A stretch of DNA of 64,000 nucleotides, taken from positions 1,116,001 through 1,180,000 of the forward strand of contig NZ_FSRU01000002.1 in assembly GCF_900142845.1 (NCBI RefSeq), read 5' to 3'. The notes below the pieces were generated by a model. It was given only the letters and a program-made list of their open reading frames with translations, searched no databases and was not told the origin of the DNA. Source of the stretch: Paraburkholderia phenazinium. GTDB lineage: Bacteria > Pseudomonadota > Gammaproteobacteria > Burkholderiales > Burkholderiaceae. The position numbers were made by a program, and so were the translations under genes. How positions within the stretch are numbered: the first letter of the stretch is position 1; each line of letters starts with the position of its first letter. Positions 26,397-33,739 of this stretch are shown in pieces.

Positions 26397-26421
26397 AAAA
26401 AAAGGCGCCCTTTAGGCGCCC
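26397..26421 (-). terminator. Intrinsic terminator/attenuator before the HisRS-like gene
   Basis: On the minus strand GGCGCC (26415-26420) and GGCGCC (26404-26409), flanked by wobble pairs, form a hairpin with a 5-base loop, followed by seven T. It sits between the His-rich leader stop and the ribosome site of the synthetase-like gene. Confidence 0.85.
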
Positions 26422-26446
26422 TGGTCGTTTTGCATGAAGCAGGAAC

Positions 26447-26560
26447 TCAGTGTGTTCCTGGCTTCAGTGCGATGAGACGTAACGAACCACGGCGCAACGG
26501 ACTGCTGCCGTGATGATGATGCGACCGGTTCGGGACGTTACGTGGATTCATGTCGTGCAT
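26447..26560 (-). CDS. His-rich leader peptide (hisL-like attenuator peptide)
   Basis: 37 codons with four consecutive His codons (CAT CAT CAT CAC, codons 14-17, sequence NRSHHHHGSSPLRR), ending KPGTH. The stop codon lies in the loop of a 7-bp hairpin (CAGGAAC/GTTCCTG, 26440-26460) and an intrinsic terminator follows 19 bases later. This is the layout of the E. coli his attenuator: ribosome stalling at His codons when charged tRNA-His is scarce would let transcription proceed into the synthetase-like gene. Codon 4 is also ATG. No clear Shine-Dalgarno. The start lies 31 bp past the DedA-rhodanese stop. Confidence 0.75.
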   Translation of the reverse strand: MHDMNPRNVPNRSHHHHGSSPLRRGSLRLIALKPGTH

Positions 26561-26590
26561 AGTGACATAGGTAGCGCGGTTTGTGAACGG

Positions 26591-27616
26591 CTACTTCGAG
26601 AAGCGGGCCCGTACCGTGTATTCGTTATCCAGCACCGCATCGAAATCGCCTTCCTCGTCGTGCTGCGCATGGAAATCCGCTGATAGCGGCTCGACAGGAT
26701 AGCCGCGCCGCTCCCATGCGTCGAGGCCACCCTTGAGCGCCTGCACGTGATGAATATTCTTGCCGTGAAGCTGGGCCACGATCCGTTTGGCGGTCGCTTC
26801 GTTGGGGCAGACGCAGTACACGACGATCGGGCGCTGCAGCAGTTGCGGATCCAGTTGCTCGGGCGACTCCAGGTCGAGCGCCCGCGCCCCCGGAATCCGA
26901 TACGCTTCCTTCGCGCGCACTTCCGGCGGCCGCGCATCGAAGATGAGCGGCGGCGCATCCGACTTCATCAGTTCGTCGAGTTGCTCGGGGCTAATGCGGA
27001 TCTTCGCGAGCCAGCGGCGAAACTGCACGCGCCGCACCCAGCGATAAGCAACGAACAGCACCGCCAGCACGGCGAACAGATCGAAGATCGTGCCGCCGTT
27101 GTGCCGCACCAGCAGCATGGCTTGCGCGATCCAGTCGTGCAGCGCGGCGCCGCCCAGCAGCCAGGCGCCGGCCCATAGCGACGCGCCCAGCAGGTCCCAC
27201 GCGAGGAAAATGCGCGGATCGATGCTGGTGGTGCCGAGCAAGGGCGCGGCAATCAGGCCGAGCCCGGGGACGAATTTGGACACCGCGAGAATCGGCGCGC
27301 CATGGCGTTCGAACAGATTGCGCGTGGTCCGCACCGTGGCATCGAACGACAAGGAGAAGCGCACCAGCGAATTCAACATGCGCCGGCCGCGCAGACGACC
27401 GGTAGTGAACCAGAGCGTGTCGGCGAGCAAGGTTGCGCAGACCGCGGCGATGAACACGCTGGAGTACGAGACCTGGCCCACCGCGGCCATGGTGCCCGCG
27501 AGCACCAGCATCGGCGCAGCCGGCACGGGTGCGCCGAGCTGCGTGATCAGCACGCTCATGAAAACCGCCCACGCACACAGCGCTGGCGGAATAGCTGTCG
27601 GGAAATGCCACACCAT
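26591..27616 (-). CDS. DedA-family membrane protein fused to a rhodanese domain
   Basis: 341 residues. N-terminal DedA/VTT domain: FMSVLITQLGAPVPAAPMLV, then AVSKFVPGLGLIAAPLLGT and the G-rich amphipathic segment, about five membrane segments to residue 215. From about residue 235 a rhodanese domain (PPLIFDARPPEVRAKEAYRI, then PIVVYCVCPNEATAKRIV with the active-site Cys, then VQALKGGLDAWERRGYPVEP). DedA proteins act in membrane lipid scrambling and proton-dependent processes; the fusion suggests sulphur-redox coupling at the membrane. AGGAG precedes the ATG at 27616; longer in-frame starts lack this. Confidence 0.9.
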   Translation of the reverse strand: MVWHFPTAIPPALCAWAVFMSVLITQLGAPVPAAPMLVLAGTMAAVGQVSYSSVFIAAVCATLLADTLWFTTGRLRGRRMLNSLVRFSLSFDATVRTTRNLFERHGAPILAVSKFVPGLGLIAAPLLGTTSIDPRIFLAWDLLGASLWAGAWLLGGAALHDWIAQAMLLVRHNGGTIFDLFAVLAVLFVAYRWVRRVQFRRWLAKIRISPEQLDELMKSDAPPLIFDARPPEVRAKEAYRIPGARALDLESPEQLDPQLLQRPIVVYCVCPNEATAKRIVAQLHGKNIHHVQALKGGLDAWERRGYPVEPLSADFHAQHDEEGDFDAVLDNEYTVRARFSK

Positions 27617-27809
27617 ACCGCTCCTGTGGAATACCATCGCCGCTGGCTTGACTCCGGTCTGTCCCGGCGACCTGCATGGGATTCGTGGAGCAGGCGCGAC
27701 CGTGCATTCGACGCGCCGCACAGGGTCAAGCCGGCCACGAATGGCGCTGGACAATCCCGCGCGTGCTGTCGATTACCGGATTCTAAACAAAAACGCCGTT
27801 TGGCATGGC

Positions 27810-29630
27810 TCAAGCGGGCAGGCTTCGCGCAGCGAGCGCGAGCAGATCCGCCCTCACCTGCTGCAAGACCGTGGACCAGTCGCGATAGTGCTGTTGCCGG
27901 TAGAGCGTCAACGATGGATACCACGGGCTGTCGCGCCGCTCGCGCATCCAGATCCAGTGCGGATTGACGTCCAGCAGCAGCCAGGTCCGCACGCCCAGCG
28001 CACCCGACAGATGCGCGACCGACGTGCAGACCGTAATCACTAGATCCAGATTGCGGATCAGCGCTGCGGACTCGTCGAACGAGTCTAGCGAAGCGGTGTG
28101 GTCGATCACAGGCAAGCCGTGCGCGGCCATCGCCTTCAGGTCCTCGGTGCCGTCGATCTGCAGGCTGTAGAAAGCGGCTCCGGGAATCGCACGCAATGCT
28201 TGCGCATACAACGAAGGCTCCACCGCGCGCAGCGGATTGCGCTGATGCGTGCGACTGCCGCTCCACACTATCCCCACCTTGAGCGCGCCGCCCTGCGACG
28301 ACGCCGCGAGCCGTGTCTGCCAGCGCGCGGCTCGCGCAGGGTCGGCTTCGAGGTAGCGCGGCGGCGCAGGCAACGTCTCGAGCGTCACACCTAGCGCCAG
28401 CGGCAAGCTGCCGATCGCCAGATCGAAATCGAATCGAGGTAATTCAGGCGCATCGTGCGGCACGACGGGGATCGCAAGCGCTGCCAGGCTGCGTTCAAAC
28501 AGCGGCAAGAGTTTCCGGAAGCAGCAGACGATCAGCGTACCGCCGGCTCGCTGGACCGTGGCGGCGATCGCCGGGATAAAGCGCATGAACTGGATCGCGT
28601 CGCCGCATCCCTGTTCGCCCCAGATGAGCAGCGTCTTGCCGCGCAGATCCTGGCCCTGCCACTGCGTGTCGGGACTCAGATAGACGGCGCTCTCCAGCTC
28701 GGGTGAGCCCGCCCATCTCGCCTCGTGATTCACGAAGCCGTTGGCATAGTCGCCGTGCAATAACTGCAGCATCGCCACGGCCCATTTCACTTTGGGTTCG
28801 CTGGGCGCCGCCTGTGCGGCCCTGACGATGGCCGCCATCGCGTCATCCCAGCGTTGCAGTTCCTTGAGGGCATTGCTGCGTGCCTGCTGGCCGACGAAGT
28901 AGTCCGGCGCCAGTGCGCAGGCGCGCTCTGCCGCGATCAGCGCATGTTCCGGTTCGTGCAGTCGCAGCCAGGCATTGCTTTGATTGGCCCACGCGAGGTA
29001 ATTGTCCGCATCCCGTTGCACCGCCTGCTTCGCGAAGCCAAGCGCGAGGCGATCGTCCTTTAACTGATAGTGCAGCGCCGAGAGATTGCTATGCAGCATC
29101 GACAGACCGGGATCGAGCGCGAGCGCGCGGTGGTACGCCTCCAGCGCCGCGGTCCACGAACGGCTTTTGTGGTGCGCGAGTCCCAGCAGAAACCACGTCC
29201 GTGACGAGTCCGGTTGTGTGGCACACCAGGCCGTGGCGACCTCGATTGCGCGCGGAAGAAGGTTGAGTTGCAGCAGCAGTTCGATCCACGCGTCGAGCCA
29301 GACTGTGGCATCTGGTGCGGCCCGGAAGGCGCGCTCGTACCACTCGTGCGCCTGTTGTAGCTGGCCTTCGCGATAGGCGAGGCGAGCCATCTCGACCAGC
29401 GTCGGCGCGAATTCAGGGGCGATTACCAGAGACCGTTCAAGCGCGGCGCGCGCTTCGTCGTAACGGCCTCGCAGCCTCAGCAAGTGCGCGCAGGCGGTCA
29501 GGGCACCCGCGTCGGGTGGCTGCAAGGTCATCCAGGCGTCGATCTCGCGCGCCGCGCTTACCAGGTCGCCTTGTTCGAGGCGCCGTTGAATACGCAGGAA
29601 CGGAGTGGATGGCGCGCGCATTGTGGTCAT
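27810..29630 (-). CDS. TPR protein with C-terminal glycosyltransferase-like domain
   Basis: 606 residues, cytoplasmic. About six TPR units fill residues 20-260 (RYDEARAALERSLVIAPEFA, RSWTAALEAYHRALALDPGL). The C-terminal GT-B-like half has LLIWGEQGCGDAIQFMRFIP, VGIVWSGSRTHQRNPLRAVE and DLVITVCTSVAHLSGALG, shared with TPR glycosyltransferases related to GT9/GT41 that O-glycosylate proteins. The usual VDTS is VCTS here, an odd change at a conserved position. Last gene of the adhesin operon, 25 bp after DUF2827-c. The likely role is to add or extend glycans on the adhesin. Confidence 0.82.
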   Translation of the reverse strand: MTTMRAPSTPFLRIQRRLEQGDLVSAAREIDAWMTLQPPDAGALTACAHLLRLRGRYDEARAALERSLVIAPEFAPTLVEMARLAYREGQLQQAHEWYERAFRAAPDATVWLDAWIELLLQLNLLPRAIEVATAWCATQPDSSRTWFLLGLAHHKSRSWTAALEAYHRALALDPGLSMLHSNLSALHYQLKDDRLALGFAKQAVQRDADNYLAWANQSNAWLRLHEPEHALIAAERACALAPDYFVGQQARSNALKELQRWDDAMAAIVRAAQAAPSEPKVKWAVAMLQLLHGDYANGFVNHEARWAGSPELESAVYLSPDTQWQGQDLRGKTLLIWGEQGCGDAIQFMRFIPAIAATVQRAGGTLIVCCFRKLLPLFERSLAALAIPVVPHDAPELPRFDFDLAIGSLPLALGVTLETLPAPPRYLEADPARAARWQTRLAASSQGGALKVGIVWSGSRTHQRNPLRAVEPSLYAQALRAIPGAAFYSLQIDGTEDLKAMAAHGLPVIDHTASLDSFDESAALIRNLDLVITVCTSVAHLSGALGVRTWLLLDVNPHWIWMRERRDSPWYPSLTLYRQQHYRDWSTVLQQVRADLLALAARSLPA

Positions 29631-29655
29631 CGATCCTGGCGGCTCTGCTCGCCGC

Positions 29656-30783
29656 CTAGCAAACCGGCCGCGCCAGCAGATCGTCGAGCAGCGCGGCATA
29701 CGTCGCCACCAGTTGCCGGTTATCCGGCAGATAGCGGGCGATCAGGTTGCGCTGTTCCTGACGGTACCAGGATGCGTGAGCGTCGTGCGTTTCCAGCGCT
29801 TCAAGCACGCGCCGCGCGCCTTCGTCCGCATCGTTGCCCTGGTAGTAATAGCCCAGATCGCTGCAGAGCGACGCATTGTGGATCAACGGATAACCCTGCC
29901 AGCAAACTTCGAGGTAGAAGTAATTCAGCGGATTCTCGAGCTGGTGCGAGATGACGATATCGGTGTTTTCAGCGAGAAATACCGGCGTTTCATGCCGGCC
30001 GAGGAAAACCGCCTTGTGATCGCGGACGATATCGAGCTGGTTCATCAAGGCGATGAAGTCAACGCTCTCTTTTGCGATCTGCTCGGCGTTCGTGACCTGC
30101 AGCAGCGCAATCCGCTCGGGACGCCGGCGGTAGGCCAGCTCGGCAATCAACGCCGGATACAGGCAGAACTTCACCACGTTGAGATTGGGCTCCATCACGC
30201 TCAGGCGCCGCGCGCCTTCGTGCGCCCTGTATTCGCCTGCGTTCGGCAAACCCTTGACGCGCTCGTCCAGAAACATCGGACTCCAGACAAACGGCACCAC
30301 GCGACCGGGTCTACGGCGCAATACCTCGAAATACGATTGGCTGATAGGGGCGACCTGCGGAATGATCCAGATATCGTCGTAACGCTGATTGACGAACAGC
30401 GCCTCGCCCCACATCGGCTTGCGGAACAGCACCGCCTCCATGGCGTGGACATACTCGAAGCCGCAGCAGTACGACACGAGCCGAACGTTACGCTGCTTCA
30501 GATACGCCGTCTGCGCAGCGTCGATCTGGCCGCCGAGTTCGATCAGCACATCGAGGTCGTCTTTGGCGGCATCGAACGACAGCGTCGGATAGCGATCCCT
30601 GTCCCACGGCAGCGCATCCGTGACGGCCACAGCCGTGGTGTTCACGAGGACGACCCGTGCCACCTGCGGACAATGCCGCAACGCCTCCGCCAGAAAGGCG
30701 GCGTTCTGCTTGATGCCGTTATTCCAGAGCGTTTCCGCTTCGTGGTGCAGCCCGATCGTGATTCCGACGCGCAGTCCGTTCAT
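29656..30783 (-). CDS. DUF2827 family protein, paralogue c (probable glycosyltransferase)
   Basis: 375 residues. Shares with its two neighbours an N-terminal LxWxNGxxQNxxFL block (ETLWNNGIKQNAAFL), a central EPNLNVVKF block, and a C-terminal VISHQLENPLNYFYL ... GYPLIHNASL ... LGYYYQGNDADEGARRV block. The last has the look of a GT-B nucleotide-sugar site with an acidic cluster. Function is unassigned in the family as I know it. Start ATGA overlaps the DUF4019 stop, so the genes are translationally coupled. The ATG at 30783 aligns with the paralogues' N-termini. Confidence 0.85.
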   Translation of the reverse strand: MNGLRVGITIGLHHEAETLWNNGIKQNAAFLAEALRHCPQVARVVLVNTTAVAVTDALPWDRDRYPTLSFDAAKDDLDVLIELGGQIDAAQTAYLKQRNVRLVSYCCGFEYVHAMEAVLFRKPMWGEALFVNQRYDDIWIIPQVAPISQSYFEVLRRRPGRVVPFVWSPMFLDERVKGLPNAGEYRAHEGARRLSVMEPNLNVVKFCLYPALIAELAYRRRPERIALLQVTNAEQIAKESVDFIALMNQLDIVRDHKAVFLGRHETPVFLAENTDIVISHQLENPLNYFYLEVCWQGYPLIHNASLCSDLGYYYQGNDADEGARRVLEALETHDAHASWYRQEQRNLIARYLPDNRQLVATYAALLDDLLARPVC

Positions 30784-31298
30784 GGCTTGGCGATTTGTGT
30801 CTGTGTGGCTGCCGCGTCCTGGGTGGAGCGCGCCGCGTAGCCGGTTAAATGCCAATGGCCGTCCTCGCCCAGCCGGAAGCTCACCAGCTCGAACAGGGTC
30901 CGGCCGCTTGTCACGGTGGTGGCGTAATCGACGTTCGCATACAGGCCGTCCGGCACACCTTTGGCGCCGTTGTACTGGATGCGCGTGACCGAAGCCCAGC
31001 CGCGGCGCGACACGCTGCCCACCGACTGGCGCGCCTGCTGCATCTGGCTCGCGAACTTGTCCGCCGACACGCTCGCCTTGACGAACGGCGCCGCATCTTG
31101 CCAGAGCGCGGCGAAGCGGTCCGTGTCGAGTTGCTGCAAGACCTGGCCCGCGTCGTTCAGCAGTTCGTCGGCCGAGGTGCCCTGCTCCGCGGCGGCCAGG
31201 TTCGTGCAGCCCACCATGACGCAGGCGGCCGCTAGCGTTCGCAACGCTAACGGGTGGATCAGTTGAACCAGCCGGCTAAACGAAAGACGTGGTTTCAT
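30780..31298 (-). CDS. DUF4019 domain exported protein
   Basis: 172 residues. A hydrophobic leader (LVQLIHPLALRTLAAACVMV, with GC at residue 31) directs export; cleavage at a lipobox-like VMVGC or after AAA is possible, so it may be a lipoprotein. The mature part contains QLDTDRFAALWQDAAPFVKA, SRRGWASVTRIQYNGAKGVP and the terminal GEDGHWHLTGYAARS of DUF4019. The fold resembles NTF2-like domains. It is embedded between DUF2827 genes, 109 bp after paralogue b and overlapping paralogue c, so it presumably helps the same adhesin pathway on the periplasmic side. Confidence 0.82.
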   Translation of the reverse strand: MKPRLSFSRLVQLIHPLALRTLAAACVMVGCTNLAAAEQGTSADELLNDAGQVLQQLDTDRFAALWQDAAPFVKASVSADKFASQMQQARQSVGSVSRRGWASVTRIQYNGAKGVPDGLYANVDYATTVTSGRTLFELVSFRLGEDGHWHLTGYAARSTQDAAATQTQIAKP

Positions 31299-31407
31299 GA
31301 TGCAGTGGAAGGCCTGGACGTTGAACATCGGCGCGGCATGCCGGCTCGGCATCGCCACACGAAAGGAGCAGGCACGCGCTGGCATGCCTGTGCGTGCCTG
31401 TATGTAC

Positions 31408-32571
31408 CTAGGCGGGCGCATAGAGCGCAGCAAGCGCATCGCTATAGATCCGCACGTTGTCCTCATTCTCAGGATCGAGTCCGCGCAGGAACGCGTTGGC
31501 GGTGCGACGGTAGGCATCGAGATGCGTGTCGTGCCCGGCGAACGCCCGCTGCAGGGCACGCCCGCCCTCCTCGCAATCGAAATCGTGATAGCGATATCCG
31601 CACTCGCCGATCAGATGCGAGTTGTGGATCAGCGGGTAACCGCCGTACAGCGCTTCGTAGTACACATAGTTCTGCGCGTTTTCCCAATGATGGCTGACGA
31701 CCGCGTCGACATCCCCAGCCACCACCCGGCAAAACGGAAAGCGTCCCTCGAACGAGGTCAGGCCGTGCTTCACGATGTCCAGACTGCGCGCGAAGCCGTT
31801 GAAGCTCACGTGTTCCTTCAGGTGGAAGGTGTTGTACGCCCACACGTGTTCGAGCAGGTCGGGATTGGCGCGATGCGCCGCCTCGCAGGACAGCAACGGC
31901 ACGAAGCTCGTCTTCACCATGCAGATATTGGGTTCGAAGATGCCCGCGCGCCAGCGCCGCCGCCCCGGCCGGTAGCCGAAGCTGAGTCCTTCCGGCAAAC
32001 GTGCCGCTTCGCGCTCGAGCACCAGCGGGCTCCACAGATGCGGCATCACGCGCACCGGACAGCGGAACGTACTCGCGTAATACGGCACACAGGTAGGCTC
32101 ATACTCGGCCAGCGTCCAGACCTCGTGATACGGGGCGGCCGTGATCAGCAGGCCATGCGACTGATCGAAGATCATGCGCTCGATGTCGATCACGTAATCG
32201 TTGCCCACCCGCATCGAGACGATCTTGCCGCCGCGCTCGCGGAACGCCACCACCCATTCGCGGTCGAGTTGCGCGCTCATCTCGATCATCACGTCGAGCG
32301 TCGTGGCCGCCGCTTCCATGTCGATGAGCGGGACCGGCGAATCGGCCAGAAAATTGCGCGCATCCTCCGGGCGCCCATCGCCGCCGCCCGCTACCAGATA
32401 GGTGGCTTCGACGAGCGGCGAGCGCATTAGCAGCATCACCAGGAAAATGCAGTTCTGGTAAATGCCGTTCTCCCATACCGATTGCTCGCCCTTGCGCACG
32501 TAGATCGAGACACCCACGCGCAGCTTGCGCGGCTGGCCCGACGGGTATGGCGGGGTTCGTTCAAGGTTCAT
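31408..32571 (-). CDS. DUF2827 family protein, paralogue b (probable glycosyltransferase)
   Basis: 387 residues, with a short Pro-rich N-terminal tag before KLRVGVSIYVRKGEQSVWEN. The family blocks recur: SVWENGIYQNCIFL, GIFEPNICMVKTSF, AVVSHHWENAQNYVYYEALY and YPLIHNSHLIGECGYRYHDF with a following acidic DCEEGGRAL. The VxSHxxEN and YPLIHN segments are the best candidates for substrate contact. The start ATG overlaps the stop of paralogue a (ATGA). It differs from paralogues a and c mostly in the N-terminal, acceptor-facing half, as expected if the three transferases use different acceptors. Confidence 0.85.
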   Translation of the reverse strand: MNLERTPPYPSGQPRKLRVGVSIYVRKGEQSVWENGIYQNCIFLVMLLMRSPLVEATYLVAGGGDGRPEDARNFLADSPVPLIDMEAAATTLDVMIEMSAQLDREWVVAFRERGGKIVSMRVGNDYVIDIERMIFDQSHGLLITAAPYHEVWTLAEYEPTCVPYYASTFRCPVRVMPHLWSPLVLEREAARLPEGLSFGYRPGRRRWRAGIFEPNICMVKTSFVPLLSCEAAHRANPDLLEHVWAYNTFHLKEHVSFNGFARSLDIVKHGLTSFEGRFPFCRVVAGDVDAVVSHHWENAQNYVYYEALYGGYPLIHNSHLIGECGYRYHDFDCEEGGRALQRAFAGHDTHLDAYRRTANAFLRGLDPENEDNVRIYSDALAALYAPA

Positions 32572-33722
32572 GGGCGGCTCGCGGTGTTGGCGAAGTGCGC
32601 GTCGCGGCACAGATGCAGGAGCCGGGCCGCATAAGCGTCGAGATTGCGCTGACTGAACGGATCCACCACAGCGAACACGCGTTGCGAGCGGGTCCGGTAA
32701 TCGTCGAGGCCGCTCGCATGATCCACCGCTGCGCGCTGCAATTGCGCCGCGCCTTCACGCGCGTCGAAGCCGTGATAGTAGTAGCCGGCTTCCTTGAGCC
32801 ACGGCGAGTTGTGGATCAGCGGATAGTCGCCGTAAAGCGCATCGAGGTAGCTGTAGTTCTGTTCGTTCTGCCATTGATGCGAAACGATGGCGTCGGCATG
32901 CTGCACCATGAAACCGACGATATCGTGCCGGCCGTGAAAGGTGGCCTTATGCTGGCGCACCAGGTCCAGCGCATTGGCGAAGTACAGCATGGTGGGGTGA
33001 TCTTTGAGGTGCAAGGTGTTGAGCACGTGCATTGCGTGCACCGAGCCGGCGTCGGCCCGGTAGGCTTCGTCGCAGACCAGCATCGGAATGCTCGAGGTCT
33101 TCACGACCGAAATGTTCGGCTCGAAAATCGCCACGCGCAGGCCACGGCGGGCGCTGTCGGCCGGCGTCTCATGCACCGCGAAACCGTAGCGCATGCCGAG
33201 CGCCTCGACCTCCTGGATGCGCTGCTGGATAAACTGAGGATGCCAGATGAACGGCGCCTCGTGCACGTCGCAGCGGTGCAGCAGGCGCATCATCGGCGCG
33301 AAGGCGGCGTCTTTCGGCAGGTACCACACCTCGTCGCAGCGGTCGGGCCGCGGTGCATGCGTGGGCTTCGTGAAGATCGCCGGTTCGGCGAGGCCGACAT
33401 ACGGCTGGCCGCAGCAATAGAACACCACCTTTTTGCCGCGCGCGCGCATGAGGTCGAGCCATTCGATATCGAGCGCACCGCCCATTTCGACGATCACGTC
33501 CACCTCGTCGCTGGCCTCGTGCGCCCGCATCAGCCGCAGGTTGCGCGAGGCCAGATCGACCTGGGCGGGCATCACGCCCTGGTCGCCGACGTCGATCAGC
33601 AGCACCGACTCCACAAACGGCAGACGTTGAAACAGCTCCGCCAGAAAGACGACGTTCTGCCCCAGGCCGTTCTGCCAGATGTTCTGACCGGTATGGGTGA
33701 TGACGGAGATGCCAATGCGCAT
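32568..33722 (-). CDS. DUF2827 family protein, paralogue a (probable glycosyltransferase)
   Basis: 384 residues, first gene after the adhesin (17 bp gap). Opens MRIGISVITHTGQNIWQNGL and carries QNIWQNGLGQNVVFLAELF, IFEPNISVVKTSSIP, AIVSHQWQNEQNYSYLDALY, and GDYPLIHNSPWLKEAGYYYH with an acidic DAREGA motif. KVVFYCCGQPYV between the two halves looks like a Rossmann strand and turn. No signal peptide or TM, so it is cytoplasmic, where it could act on nascent adhesin before export. DUF2827 has no proven activity that I know of; the glycosyltransferase reading is inference from fold-like patterns and context. Confidence 0.87.
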   Translation of the reverse strand: MRIGISVITHTGQNIWQNGLGQNVVFLAELFQRLPFVESVLLIDVGDQGVMPAQVDLASRNLRLMRAHEASDEVDVIVEMGGALDIEWLDLMRARGKKVVFYCCGQPYVGLAEPAIFTKPTHAPRPDRCDEVWYLPKDAAFAPMMRLLHRCDVHEAPFIWHPQFIQQRIQEVEALGMRYGFAVHETPADSARRGLRVAIFEPNISVVKTSSIPMLVCDEAYRADAGSVHAMHVLNTLHLKDHPTMLYFANALDLVRQHKATFHGRHDIVGFMVQHADAIVSHQWQNEQNYSYLDALYGDYPLIHNSPWLKEAGYYYHGFDAREGAAQLQRAAVDHASGLDDYRTRSQRVFAVVDPFSQRNLDAYAARLLHLCRDAHFANTASRP

Positions 33723-33739
33723 ATCGACCCCAGACTGCG

